From positions 310,001-374,000 of the forward strand of contig JAFLCX010000002.1 in NCBI GenBank assembly GCA_017302635.1: 64,000 nucleotides of DNA, in the 5' to 3' direction. Origin of the DNA: Hyphomicrobiales bacterium. GTDB taxonomy: Bacteria > Pseudomonadota > Alphaproteobacteria > Rhizobiales > Beijerinckiaceae. The notes beneath the pieces were generated by a model that had not been told where the DNA came from, searched no databases, and was given only the letters and a program-made list of their open reading frames with translations. Below, piece by piece: positions 1-9,378 of this stretch (positions are counted from its first letter, which is position 1; each line of letters opens with the position of its first letter). The translations under genes were made by a program, and so were the position numbers.

Positions 1-226
1 GCGCGTCAAGGCGCTCGTCACCGAGCGCGTCGGCAAGGGTGTCGCCTGGATGCCCTTCCACTTCGGTGGTTGGTTCATGGGCGAGGATCAACGCTCGAAA
101 TATCCGAAAGGCACCGATCCGTTCGTGCTCGGCGAAAGCGTCAACACTGTTACAACCTATGGCTATGACCCCGTGACCGGCATGCATGAAGGCAAGGTCA
201 CGCTCTGCCAGATCCGTGCGGCATAA
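1..226 (+). CDS. Formate dehydrogenase alpha subunit, C-terminal fragment
   Basis: This is the last 74 codons of a large molybdopterin oxidoreductase; the 5' part lies outside the window. The visible residues (VTERVGKGVAWMPFHFGGW, then a TYGYDPVTGM segment) match the molybdopterin-dinucleotide-binding C-terminal domain of FDH3-type formate dehydrogenase alpha subunits. The assignment is supported by the beta and gamma subunit genes immediately downstream on the same strand. The active-site Cys or Sec and the N-terminal iron-sulfur cluster cannot be examined here. The stop TAA is followed 15 bases later by the beta subunit gene, so the genes are clearly cotranscribed. Confidence 0.9.
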   Translation, partial: RVKALVTERVGKGVAWMPFHFGGWFMGEDQRSKYPKGTDPFVLGESVNTVTTYGYDPVTGMHEGKVTLCQIRAA

Positions 227-241
227 GGGAGGACATCGAAC

Positions 242-838
242 ATGGCTCGCATGAAATTCCTTTGCGACGCAGACCGCTGCATTGAGTGCAACGCCTGCGT
301 CACCGCCTGCAAGAACGAGCACGAGGTGCCGTGGGGCATCAACCGTCGGCGTGTCGTCACCATCAATGACGGCAAACCCGGCGAACGCTCGGTTTCCATG
401 GCCTGCATGCATTGCACGGATGCGCCCTGCGCCTCCGTGTGCCCGGTGAACTGCTTCTACACCACGGCTGACGCGGTGGTGTTGCACTCGAAGGACCTGT
501 GCATCGGCTGCGGCTATTGCTTCTACGCCTGCCCATTCGGCGCACCGCAATATCCCAAGACCGGTAACTTCGGCTCGCGCGGCAAGATGGACAAATGCAC
601 CTATTGCGCTGGCGGCCCGGAGGCGGACAACACTGCCGCAGAACTCGACAAATATGGCCGCAATCGTCTCGCCGAAGGCAAGCTTCCGCTTTGCGCCGAG
701 ATGTGCTCGACCAAGGCCCTGCTGGCTGGCGATGGGGACATTATCGCCTCGATCTACAAGGAGCGGGTGGCCAAGCGCGGTTACGGCTCCGGGGCCTGGG
801 GCTGGAAGGTCGCCTACAAGGAAACGATCGCGATCTGA
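242..838 (+). CDS. fdh3B: Formate dehydrogenase FDH3 beta subunit, four-cluster ferredoxin
   Basis: A 198-residue iron-sulfur protein that passes electrons from the molybdenum subunit to the cytochrome b subunit. Four cysteine groups are visible: C13-x2-C16-x2-C19-x3-C23 near the N-terminus, CMHCTDAPCASVC, CIGCGYCFYAC, and a split fourth group (CTYC, then CAEMC about 30 residues later). This is the usual arrangement for beta subunits of membrane-bound formate dehydrogenase and DMSO reductase relatives. GGGAGGA sits 9-15 bases upstream of the ATG. It is placed between the alpha and gamma subunit genes. Confidence 0.95.
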   Translation: MARMKFLCDADRCIECNACVTACKNEHEVPWGINRRRVVTINDGKPGERSVSMACMHCTDAPCASVCPVNCFYTTADAVVLHSKDLCIGCGYCFYACPFGAPQYPKTGNFGSRGKMDKCTYCAGGPEADNTAAELDKYGRNRLAEGKLPLCAEMCSTKALLAGDGDIIASIYKERVAKRGYGSGAWGWKVAYKETIAI

Positions 839-913
839 CGCGATCCCCGAATCCGTGTGAGGCGGGGCAACCCGCCTCTCTCCCGACCAGACAAGAAGAC
901 AGGGGAGGCACCG

Positions 914-1912
914 TTGAAAACAGCCCTAAGCCAGTTCATCCGTGGCGGCTTCGCAGCTTTGCTGCTGGCATTCATCGTCACAACCATGCCGGCGGGCGCG
1001 CAGCAGCCCTCCAGCGTCAATCCGACAGCGCAATCCGTGAAAGAGGATCAGTTGCTGCGGGCGCTGAAGCCGGGTGACCAACTCACCGGGCGCATTTCGA
1101 TTCCCGATCCCAAGGCGGCCAGCCTTATCCAGCCGGGCCGTGACTGGCGCAGCTTCAATCAGGAAACGCTGCCTAAGCTCGGCACCTACGCGGTGCTCGG
1201 CATGCTGCTCTTGCTGGCGCTGTTCTACATGCTGCGTGGCAAGATCCGGATTGATGCCGGGCCTTCAGGCCAGAAAATCCTCCGCTTCAATTCGGTGGAG
1301 CGTTTCGCGCACTGGACGACCGCGACGAGCTTCATCATTCTTGCAATCACCGGAGCCAATATCACCTTCGGCAAGACGCTTCTCACGCCCATTATGGGAC
1401 CGGAAGCCTTCGCGGCTTGGGCGCAATATGCGAAGTACATCCATAATTATGTGGGCTTTGCCTTCATGGTGGGTGTGCTGCTGGTCTTCCTGGTCTGGGT
1501 GAAGGACAACATGCCGGCCATGGCAGACCTGAAATGGTTTGCGGCTGGTGGCGGCCTTCTGTCCAAAGGACATCATCCGCCGGCCAAACGCTTCAATGGT
1601 GGCCAGAAGATCGTGTTCTGGTCTGTGGTGATCGGTGGCTTCCTGCTCTCGCTCTCCGGCTGGTATCTCGTCTTCCCGTACAACACCACCCTCGCGGATG
1701 TGCAGTGGCAGGCGACGATCCACGGCGTTGCTGCGTTCGTGCTGATCGCGCTGATGCTGGCTCATGCCTACATCGGCTCGATCGGCATGGAAGGTGCCTT
1801 CGATGCGATGGGTTCGGGTGAAGTTGACCTCAACTGGGCCAAGGAACATCACGGCCTCTGGGTCGAGGAAGAGATGAAGAAGGGCACGGCCCATATGCAC
1901 CCTGCCGAGTAG
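914..1912 (+). CDS. Formate dehydrogenase gamma subunit, cytochrome b556
   Basis: Membrane diheme cytochrome b that anchors formate dehydrogenase and delivers electrons to quinone. I place the start at TTG 914, because AGGGGAGG lies about 5 bases upstream and translation from there gives a clean signal peptide ending near AGAQQ. A longer frame opens at GTG 857 without a good ribosome site. The product is 332 residues. After the signal peptide come a periplasmic segment, then four more hydrophobic helices with histidines in heme-ligand positions (RFAHW, YIHNY, TIHGVA, LAHAYIG). The C-terminus is charged and cytoplasmic (KEHHGLWVEEE). A perfect hairpin terminator follows 31 bases after the stop. 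Confidence 0.93.
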   Translation: MKTALSQFIRGGFAALLLAFIVTTMPAGAQQPSSVNPTAQSVKEDQLLRALKPGDQLTGRISIPDPKAASLIQPGRDWRSFNQETLPKLGTYAVLGMLLLLALFYMLRGKIRIDAGPSGQKILRFNSVERFAHWTTATSFIILAITGANITFGKTLLTPIMGPEAFAAWAQYAKYIHNYVGFAFMVGVLLVFLVWVKDNMPAMADLKWFAAGGGLLSKGHHPPAKRFNGGQKIVFWSVVIGGFLLSLSGWYLVFPYNTTLADVQWQATIHGVAAFVLIALMLAHAYIGSIGMEGAFDAMGSGEVDLNWAKEHHGLWVEEEMKKGTAHMHPAE

Positions 1913-1943
1913 TCAGTCGCCTTCATCTGAAATCAGAACTTGA

Positions 1944-1972
1944 AAAGGGCGCGTGAGCGCCCTTTCTTGTTT
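1944..1972 (+). terminator. Intrinsic terminator of the formate dehydrogenase operon
   Basis: A perfect 9-bp inverted repeat, AAAGGGCGC (1944-1952) and GCGCCCTTT (1957-1965), with a GTGA tetraloop and a T-rich tail (CTTGTTT). It sits 31 bases after the gamma subunit stop and just before mobB. The tail is not a pure T run, so read-through into mobB is possible. Confidence 0.75.
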
Positions 1973-1995
1973 GAGATCGAGGAGAGGGAATCGCT

Positions 1996-2511
1996 GTGCG
2001 TGTGATCGGGATTGCAGGCTGGAGCGGGGCGGGCAAGACCACGCTTGTTTCGAAACTCATCCCGGCCCTCATGGGTCGCGGTTTGCGTGTATCCACCATC
2101 AAGCACGCCCATCATGGTTTTGACGTCGATCAGCCGGGCAAGGATAGCTACACGCACCGGATGGTCGGCGCTTCAGAAATTCTTGTGTCTTCAGCCAACC
2201 GCTTCGCGCTGATTCATGAATTGCGGGACGAGCCGGAATTCACGCTCCGGCAGTTGCTGGCCCGCCTCGGGCCATGTGATCTGGTGCTGGTGGAGGGCTT
2301 CAAGCGCGAAAGCCACCCCAAGATCGAAATTTTCCGTGCGGCCAATAGCCGGGAGCCACTTCACCCCGACGACCCTTACATCCGCGCGATCGCGGCTGAC
2401 ACCGCTTTTCCGGGAAGCGCTTTGCCGCAGGTCCATCTCGACGATATTGCTGCCATTGCCGATCTCGCCGAACGTTTTGCCGTTCCGCGCGATGAACTGC
2501 TCAGAGGGTGA
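1996..2511 (+). CDS. mobB: Molybdopterin-guanine dinucleotide biosynthesis protein B
   Basis: A 171-residue P-loop GTP-binding protein that assists MobA in attaching GMP to molybdenum cofactor. The Walker A motif GWSGAGKTT occupies residues 8-16. The family landmark HAHHGFDVDQPGKDS follows near residue 36, and LVLVEGFK near residue 95. The start is GTG 1996, with GGAGAGGG upstream at suitable spacing. Length is normal for the family. moeA begins 4 bases after the stop, so the two are translated from one message, which fits a supply role for the upstream formate dehydrogenase. Confidence 0.95.
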   Translation: MRVIGIAGWSGAGKTTLVSKLIPALMGRGLRVSTIKHAHHGFDVDQPGKDSYTHRMVGASEILVSSANRFALIHELRDEPEFTLRQLLARLGPCDLVLVEGFKRESHPKIEIFRAANSREPLHPDDPYIRAIAADTAFPGSALPQVHLDDIAAIADLAERFAVPRDELLRG

Positions 2512-2514
2512 AGC

Positions 2515-3777
2515 ATGGCTCAGCTTTCGGACGATTGCTTTGCCTTTGGCGGCGCGCTGCAAAGGCTCGACGACGCACTGGATAGCCTTGCAGCGCGTCT
2601 GTCACCAGTGACGGGCCTTGAGCGGGTGCCGGTTGCCTCCGCGCTCGGACGCATTCTGTCCGAGGATGTGCGCACCCGCTTTCCGATCCCGAATTTCGAC
2701 AATTCCGCCGTCGATGGCTACGCCGTACGGTGGGCCGATCTCGATCCGGCGGGAGAAACCTGTCTGACTGTTTCCGCGCGCGTCCCCGCAGGGCGGGTCG
2801 ATGTCCCGGCCCTGAAACCTACGACGGCCGCCCGGATATTCACCGGGGCGATGATGCCTCCGGGCGCAGATACCGTCTTCATGCAGGAGGATGTGGTGGC
2901 TGACGCGGGTTCAGTCCGGCTTCCTTCGGGCCTGAAAGCCGGTTCCAACCGGCGCTTCGCAGGCGAGGATTTTACGGCGGATGCGATCATTGTCGCGGCC
3001 GGCACGCGTCTCAAGCCGCAGCATCTTGCGGGTCTTGCCGCTGCCGGGCAGGCGCAGGTTTCGGTTCGTGCGCGGATGCGCGTCGGGATTCTCTCGACTG
3101 GCGATGAAATCCGCGAACCGGAAACCGGTGAGCCGCCCCGGCCCGGAAGCCAGTATGACGCGAACCGGCCGATGCTCTCGGGGCTTCTGGCCGCGCGCGG
3201 CATGGAGGCGTATGACCTCGGCATCCTGCCGGATGATCCGGCGACCATCGCTTCGGCATTGGGACGTGCGGCCCGCGACTTCGATGCGATACTCACCTCG
3301 GGTGGCGTCTCCACCGGCGAGGAAGATCATGTGAAAGCGGCGATCGAGGCCGCCGGACGTCTGGATTTCTGGCGGCTCGCCATCAAGCCGGGGCGCCCCA
3401 TCGCGATGGGGACAATCGGCCGCACACCCTTCCTCGGAATGCCGGGTAATCCGGCTGCGGTTTTTGTCACCTTCGTGCGCTTCGTTGGCCCGGTGCTGGA
3501 CACTCTGGCGGGAGCCAGACCGCTTCGACCACAGCTGCTGACGGCGCTGAGCGGATTCGATTACAGGAAGAAAAAAGATCGGCGCGAATATGTGCGTGTC
3601 AGCCTGTCACGCCGGGCTGATGGCCAGATACTGGCTCAGCGCTTTCCCAAGGATGGCGCCGCGCTCATCTCCTCACTGATTGCGGCGGATGCGCTGGCTG
3701 AACTCGATGAAGACGTCACCCAAATCCGTGCGGGAGACGCAATCGCGATTCTCCCGCTCGCCAGCTTGATGGGGTGA
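2515..3777 (+). CDS. moeA: Molybdopterin molybdenumtransferase MoeA
   Basis: Inserts molybdate into adenylated molybdopterin. The 420-residue product has the N-terminal signature NFDNSAVDGYA (residues 60-70). The MoCF-binding domain shows GILSTGDE near residue 190, SGGVSTGEEDH near residue 261 and GMPGNPAAVF near residue 310, followed by a C-terminal beta-barrel domain. These are all landmarks of the Glp/MoeA family (gephyrin E domain). It lies 4 bases after mobB and probably shares its transcript. Nothing appears truncated. Confidence 0.96.
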   Translation: MAQLSDDCFAFGGALQRLDDALDSLAARLSPVTGLERVPVASALGRILSEDVRTRFPIPNFDNSAVDGYAVRWADLDPAGETCLTVSARVPAGRVDVPALKPTTAARIFTGAMMPPGADTVFMQEDVVADAGSVRLPSGLKAGSNRRFAGEDFTADAIIVAAGTRLKPQHLAGLAAAGQAQVSVRARMRVGILSTGDEIREPETGEPPRPGSQYDANRPMLSGLLAARGMEAYDLGILPDDPATIASALGRAARDFDAILTSGGVSTGEEDHVKAAIEAAGRLDFWRLAIKPGRPIAMGTIGRTPFLGMPGNPAAVFVTFVRFVGPVLDTLAGARPLRPQLLTALSGFDYRKKKDRREYVRVSLSRRADGQILAQRFPKDGAALISSLIAADALAELDEDVTQIRAGDAIAILPLASLMG

Positions 3778-3841
3778 ATGGAGCGGTCATTCAGATCAGG
3801 CGGTCGCCGACCGATCCGAAAAATGCGACCGTTTCAGCCGC

Positions 3842-3967
3842 TTACAACCGCACGCCGGTGGTGGCAAAAGCCTGGTTCGCACCCTTCTGGTAGCTTGCAT
3901 TCAGGATGAATGCCGCACCGACGCCAATCGCGAGAATGACAACGCAGGACACGAGAAACGCCTTCAT
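3842..3967 (-). CDS. Small single-span membrane protein, 41 residues
   Basis: A 41-residue protein whose N-terminal two thirds is one hydrophobic helix (MKAFLVSCVVILAIGVGAAF), followed by a short polar tail rich in A, T and Q. GGAGGG lies 5 bases upstream of the ATG, which strongly supports translation. A longer frame continues upstream into mobA, but its sequence does not look protein-like. Small proteins of this shape occur in other Hyphomicrobiales without known function, as far as I recall. It lies in the convergent gap between moeA and mobA, downstream of mobA on the same strand. Confidence 0.7.
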   Translation of the reverse strand: MKAFLVSCVVILAIGVGAAFILNASYQKGANQAFATTGVRL

Positions 3968-4049
3968 TTTTCCCTCCGGTTCATGTGCCGTTTGTAGCAT
4001 CTTGAGCCGGCCCGCGCCATGCAGACCGATTGTAATTAGTCTAGGCTGA

Positions 4050-4664
4050 TCAGCGGTTTCCGGCAAGCGCCGCGATGCATTCTGCCTCGACCCATTCCTC
4101 CGGCGTATTGACGTTGAAGAACGGATCAAAGGGCTCGGTCGGCCAATCGGCGGTCGCGCAGCCAAAACGGGCCGTGAAGCGGTCGATTTTCCTCTCGCCT
4201 CCCGCGAGTGCCTCGCGCAATGTCTCTCGGATCGAAATCGGCCAGAGGCCGATTACTGGATGCGTCCATCCTCCGGACCCGGCACAGGCCAGCGGCAGAT
4301 TGGCGGCCTGACGGGCATATTCCAGTTTTTCGGCCAGATCATGCGGAATGAAAGGACAATCACCCGGAACACTCAGGACATCGCCTGAGAGCCCCTCATT
4401 GGCTGCCCAGTCGAGCCCGGCGAGAATGCCCGCAAGTGGGCCGGGGAAGTCACTCTCCGAATCCGCAACAACTGGCAGGCCAAAGGCCTCGAATCGCTGA
4501 GGATCGCCGTTGGCGTTCAGAACGATGGATCGCCCTTTGCGAGCCACACGCGCGATCACATGGCTCAGGATCGGGACGCCCTTGACGAGTCGAAGCGGCT
4601 TGTCGCCACCGCCCATACGCGTGGCTCGCCCGCCTGCAAGGATCACAACGCCCAACACGTTCAA
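4050..4664 (-). CDS. mobA: Molybdenum cofactor guanylyltransferase MobA
   Basis: Transfers GMP from GTP to molybdenum cofactor, giving the MGD form used by formate dehydrogenase. The 204-residue product begins with the nucleotidyltransferase signature VILAGGRATRMGGGDK (residues 7-22). It also shows SVPGDCPF near residue 98, which carries the metal-binding aspartate, and VNTPEE near the C-terminus. The start overlaps the stop of fdhD by 4 bases, which implies translational coupling. The pairing with fdhD on one transcript, facing mobB-moeA, makes a dedicated cofactor cluster next to the FDH operon. Confidence 0.95.
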   Translation of the reverse strand: MNVLGVVILAGGRATRMGGGDKPLRLVKGVPILSHVIARVARKGRSIVLNANGDPQRFEAFGLPVVADSESDFPGPLAGILAGLDWAANEGLSGDVLSVPGDCPFIPHDLAEKLEYARQAANLPLACAGSGGWTHPVIGLWPISIRETLREALAGGERKIDRFTARFGCATADWPTEPFDPFFNVNTPEEWVEAECIAALAGNR

Positions 4665-5548
4665 TCCTCCTCGCGGCCGGATTTCCGGCGGTGCCTGGCG
4701 CTTTCTTCGGCCACATAGGCAAGATCCTGATCATGGATGAGCCGCTCTTCGCCCGCGAGCACGACGAAGCGCTTGCCGCGCGCCCTGCCGATCAGTGTCA
4801 GCCCGGCCTTCTTCGCCAGTTCAACCCCCCACGCTGTGAAGCCCGAACGCGACACGAGCACGGGGATACCCATCCGCACCGTCTTGATGACCATCTCGGA
4901 GGTGAGGCGCCCGGTTGTGTAGAAAATCGTCTTCGCGGGCGGCAGGCCGTGTCGATGCATGTAGCCAGCGATCTTGTCGACAGCGTTGTGACGCCCGACA
5001 TCCTCCATGTAAATCAGAGGCTTATCCTCGATTGCCAGCACACATCCATGGATGGCTCCGGCTTCAAGGTAGAGCGAGGGCGTTTGGTTGATCTTGTGCG
5101 TGAGGGCGTAGAGCCAGGAGGTCCTGACCTTGGTCGGCGGCAGGCTCGCATTCTCGATCACGTCCATCAGGTCGCCGAAAACCGTGCCTTGCGCGCAGCC
5201 GGAAGTCTGCACGCGCTTTTTCAGCTTTTCCTCAAAATTGGTCTCGGTTTCCGTGCGCACGACCACGACGCCGAGATCGTCATCATAGTCGATGCCGGTG
5301 ATGGCATCATCGGGCTTGAGCATGGCCTGATTGAGCAGGTAACCCACCGCGAGATATTCGGGGTGGTCGCCGATGGTCATCATCGTGACGATCTCGCGCG
5401 CATTGAGAAAGAGTGTGAGCGGCCGCTCGACCGTCACGCGCGTCTCCACCGCCTCGCCCGCTTCGTTGAATCCGGAAACCGGCACCGACAGGCGCGGATC
5501 GTCCGGATCCGGCCGGAGGAGGTAATCGTTCAGGAAGTCGTTGTGCAT
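4661..5548 (-). CDS. fdhD: Formate dehydrogenase accessory sulfurtransferase FdhD
   Basis: FdhD carries sulfur from a cysteine desulfurase to the bis-MGD cofactor and is required for active formate dehydrogenase. The 295-residue product shows family blocks MTIGDHPEYLAVGYLL, YMEDVGRHNAVDKIAGY and TTGRLTSEMV in the expected order. The cysteine-loop region reads TSGCAQGTVFG, with one cysteine rather than the CxxC pair of Escherichia coli FdhD. The ATG is preceded by CCGGAA. It is the first gene of a two-gene unit with mobA. Confidence 0.95.
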   Translation of the reverse strand: MHNDFLNDYLLRPDPDDPRLSVPVSGFNEAGEAVETRVTVERPLTLFLNAREIVTMMTIGDHPEYLAVGYLLNQAMLKPDDAITGIDYDDDLGVVVVRTETETNFEEKLKKRVQTSGCAQGTVFGDLMDVIENASLPPTKVRTSWLYALTHKINQTPSLYLEAGAIHGCVLAIEDKPLIYMEDVGRHNAVDKIAGYMHRHGLPPAKTIFYTTGRLTSEMVIKTVRMGIPVLVSRSGFTAWGVELAKKAGLTLIGRARGKRFVVLAGEERLIHDQDLAYVAEESARHRRKSGREED

Positions 5549-5710
5549 GGCAGTTCCGGGGCGCTTTTTCTTTTTTGGTGCCTCGCATCATCATAGGTCG
5601 CGCTGTGCCGAAAGCGAGGCTTTGGATCAATCGGCCGCATGCGTCCTTCTTCGCTCTTGCACGCGGCGCGAAATGCCGACATGGAAACGCCCATCAGCCG
5701 TCAAGGATAG

Positions 5711-6760
<1,050 letters not shown>

Positions 6761-7279
6761 TCAGTCGAGCTTGACGAGTCTTGCCGCAATGGCGCGGGCC
6801 AGCACCGTGGTCGGCACGCTCATCACGAGATCCGCAGCACCGGCCATGCACCAGATGCGGCCGAAACGCGCCAGCTCTTCATCCATCATGATGGGCAGTC
6901 GTGAATAGAGGCCGATGGGCGGAAGAGCCTCGGAAGAAAAGCCAGTGACACGCTCTGTGCTGGCCGGATCGGCCTTGACGAGCACCTCGCCGACCAGATG
7001 AGCCAAAGTCCGCTCGCTAACGGCTGTTGCGGCCGATGAGAGCACCATCACCGGCTTCTTGGTTGCGAGGCCGCGATAGAGGGTTGCACGGGCGATCAGC
7101 GGCAACTCGGTTCCGCATGATTCGGCGATCTGCTCGGGCGGGAGATTCGCCGCCGGAAGGCGGCGGAGCGAATAGGGAATTCCGTCGCGCATCGCCATTT
7201 CAACGACACGTTTCGCTGCCGCAGGAATGTCTTCCAGCGATGTTTCCGTCGCCTGCTCGATTCCGCTGGTGTTGTTCAT
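6761..7279 (-). CDS. YbaK/EbsC-family aminoacyl-tRNA deacylase-like protein
   Basis: A 172-residue protein of the YbaK/ProX superfamily, whose members clear mischarged tRNAs in trans. The family features seen are the AKRVVEMA start helix, the central strand LIARATLYRG-KKPVMVLSSA, the VKADP segment, and the closing GFSSEALPPIG and SVPTT motifs. I chose ATG 7279 because AGGTGGA sits 8 bases upstream; in-frame starts at 7315 and GTG 7351 lack a ribosome site. Substrate cannot be told from sequence alone. The stop is adjacent to that of the flavoprotein gene. Confidence 0.8.
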   Translation of the reverse strand: MNNTSGIEQATETSLEDIPAAAKRVVEMAMRDGIPYSLRRLPAANLPPEQIAESCGTELPLIARATLYRGLATKKPVMVLSSAATAVSERTLAHLVGEVLVKADPASTERVTGFSSEALPPIGLYSRLPIMMDEELARFGRIWCMAGAADLVMSVPTTVLARAIAARLVKLD

Positions 7280-7371
7280 TGCAGCGTCCACCTGACGGGC
7301 CAGACCAAATGTCATTATCGCAAACTCCCGGTTGCGATCATAGTGGCCCACCTTGGTTAATTTCGAGTTTG

Positions 7372-8280
7372 TTACGGGACCGAAATGCCGATCTCGCTCA
7401 CTTTGCGGTCATGGAGCCCGATTCCGCGCCGTTCGATGCGGATGGGCTGGCTCCCGCCGGGCGTCAGGCGGATCAGGCTGTATTCCGCAAGATGCTGCGG
7501 TGTGCCGGGGACGGCTGATGCTGAGCCCACGCCCAGCACCGGAACGGGCCCCGACGGCCCGGCGGCGTGATGAATCGAAAAACGATGATTGTGCCCATGC
7601 AGAACCAGCTCCGCACCTTCTTCACGCAAGATGCGTTCGAAGCTCTTCGCATCCGTGAGGCCGCGCCCGAATTTCACACCACGCCGCAGAGGCGGATGAT
7701 GGATCATCACGACCCGGAAAAGACCGCTCTTCCGGGTGTCCTGCAAGAGGCGCGCGAGCCGCTCACCCTGCGGGCGGCCCATCGTCCCGGTCGCGAAGAA
7801 CGGTGCTGTCGGCACACCGGTATTCATGCCGATCAGTGCGATGTTCTGGCGCACGCGCAGGTATGGGTAGCCGGTTTCTCCATCATCGCCGCACATGAAG
7901 GGGCCGAAGACACGGGCCATCGCATCCAGGGATCCGCGAACGTAGGCATCGTGGTTTCCCGGAATGATGCTGACGTGATCCGGCGTTCCAAGAGGCGAGA
8001 GCCTCGCCGCCGCGACCGGGAATTCGGGCGGATAGCCGACATTCACGAGGTCGCCCGTCAGCGCCACATGATCCGGCTTATGGATCGCGATATCGTCGAT
8101 GATGGCATCCAGCACCGCCATGCTATGGATGGTGGCCCGCGACCGATGCCAGTTGATCACGCCGGTCAGCCTCTTGCCGACGAGTGCACGCACGGGCATC
8201 CGGGGCAGGGGGCCGATATGAGGATCGGAAAGATGCGCGAGAAGAAAACTCAAGGCTTGGTTGCTCACTCTTCCGCTCAT
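7372..8280 (-). CDS. Calcineurin-like metallophosphoesterase
   Basis: A 302-residue dimetal phosphoesterase. The metal-ligand blocks appear in order: HLSDPHIG near residue 16, LTGDLVNVGYP near residue 74, IPGNHDAY near residue 103, MIHHPP near residue 194, and HGHNHRF near residue 232. This is the DxH, GDxxD, GNHD, H and GHxH series of the superfamily; the GDxxD position reads GDLVN here. Cyclic nucleotide phosphodiesterases of the CpdA/Rv0805 group have this form, but the substrate is unknown. Confidence 0.88.
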   Translation of the reverse strand: MSGRVSNQALSFLLAHLSDPHIGPLPRMPVRALVGKRLTGVINWHRSRATIHSMAVLDAIIDDIAIHKPDHVALTGDLVNVGYPPEFPVAAARLSPLGTPDHVSIIPGNHDAYVRGSLDAMARVFGPFMCGDDGETGYPYLRVRQNIALIGMNTGVPTAPFFATGTMGRPQGERLARLLQDTRKSGLFRVVMIHHPPLRRGVKFGRGLTDAKSFERILREEGAELVLHGHNHRFSIHHAAGPSGPVPVLGVGSASAVPGTPQHLAEYSLIRLTPGGSQPIRIERRGIGLHDRKVSEIGISVP

Positions 8281-8382
8281 GCGGCGCAGGTTTCCCAGCC
8301 GGTCTCTTATGGCGCGGCTCAGGCGTCAAGGGGTGAAGGCGAAGGAAATCATCTGGGCCTGCGTCATCGGCTGCTGCTGCGC

Positions 8383-8817
8383 GTGGCCCATCTGTGGTTC
8401 CGGCTCACGCGGGGCATGACGCTGGGCGTGCGCGCGATCGTACGCGACGAGGCGGGGCGCGTCTTTCTCGTGCGCCATTCCTATGTGCCGGGATGGCACC
8501 TGCCGGGAGGGGGTGTCGAGGCGGGCCAGACCGCCCGCGCTGCGCTTGAGGCCGAACTCAGCGAAGAGGGAAATTTCCGGCTTGTCACGGAGCCTGTGCT
8601 TCTGGGCGTCTATCTCAACCTCTCGGCTTCGAGGCGCGATCATGTGATGCTCTATCTCGTGGAGAATGCGCATCAGACCGCGCCGCGTGAACCTGATCGC
8701 GAGATCGTCGAATGCGGGTTCTTCGCCCTCGATGCGTTGCCGGAGGGCACGACTATGGGCACGCGACGTCGGCTGGCGGAGCTGACGGGCGCGGCTTCGA
8801 TCTCCGCGCATTGGTGA
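8383..8817 (+). CDS. NUDIX hydrolase
   Basis: A NUDIX domain covers nearly the whole protein. The catalytic box reads GGGVEAGQTARAALEAEL then SEEGNF, close to GX5EX7REUXEEXGU but with E in place of the usual R of REU. It is preceded by VRHSYVPGWHLPG, typical of one alphaproteobacterial NUDIX group. The start is uncertain: GTG 8383 has no clear ribosome site, while GAAGGA precedes a CTG at 8353, and the open frame runs far upstream antisense to the phosphoesterase gene. Substrate unknown. Confidence 0.8.
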   Translation: MAHLWFRLTRGMTLGVRAIVRDEAGRVFLVRHSYVPGWHLPGGGVEAGQTARAALEAELSEEGNFRLVTEPVLLGVYLNLSASRRDHVMLYLVENAHQTAPREPDREIVECGFFALDALPEGTTMGTRRRLAELTGAASISAHW

Positions 8818-8877
8818 ATTCCTTCCGCTCATTCACCCTCGCTTGACTTTGGCGCAGCAAGGCGTGATGCGGCTCAC

Positions 8878-9375
8878 ATGAATACGCTTTCGCTTACCAT
8901 CGAGGCGGCAAGGCCCTCCGACGAAGCGCAGATCGAGAAGCTGCATCAGCGTGCCTTTGGCCCCGGCCGTTTTGCCCGCACGGCCTATCGCATCCGCGAG
9001 CAGGCGGGCGATGCGGAGATGCTCGCCTACGTCGCGCGTGTCGGCTCGCTGCTGGTTGGGTCCGTGCAGCTCACGCCGGTGATGATCGGCGAGGCGAGGG
9101 TTTTCGTGTTGGGTCCGCTCACGGTTGAACCGGCTTTCGAGGGACGAGGGATCGGGGCCGCCTTGCTTGAGCGCGCGGCGCAGGCGGCAAGGGCGCTGCG
9201 TGCGGCGGCCATCCTGCTTGTAGGCGACGAACCCTATTATGGCCGCCACGGCTACAAGCGCGTGCCTCCCGGTCGGATCACCATGCCGGGTCCTGTCGAT
9301 CCGGGCCGGTTGCTCATGCTCGCAATCACGGAAGAGGCCGCGAGCCTCTCGGGGCTCGTCAAGCCAACGCGTTGA
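8878..9375 (+). CDS. GNAT-family N-acetyltransferase
   Basis: A 165-residue acetyltransferase. The acetyl-CoA pyrophosphate-binding loop GRGIGAALLERA lies near residues 89-100, after the core strands VGSVQLTPVMI and VFVLGPLTVEPAFE. The C-terminal segment GDEPYYGRHGYKRVP is seen in the YhbS/COG3153 group. Substrate is not predictable. It stands alone, facing the stop of the large membrane operon, with only 3 bases between the two stops. Confidence 0.88.
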   Translation: MNTLSLTIEAARPSDEAQIEKLHQRAFGPGRFARTAYRIREQAGDAEMLAYVARVGSLLVGSVQLTPVMIGEARVFVLGPLTVEPAFEGRGIGAALLERAAQAARALRAAAILLVGDEPYYGRHGYKRVPPGRITMPGPVDPGRLLMLAITEEAASLSGLVKPTR

Positions 9376-9378
9376 AAA

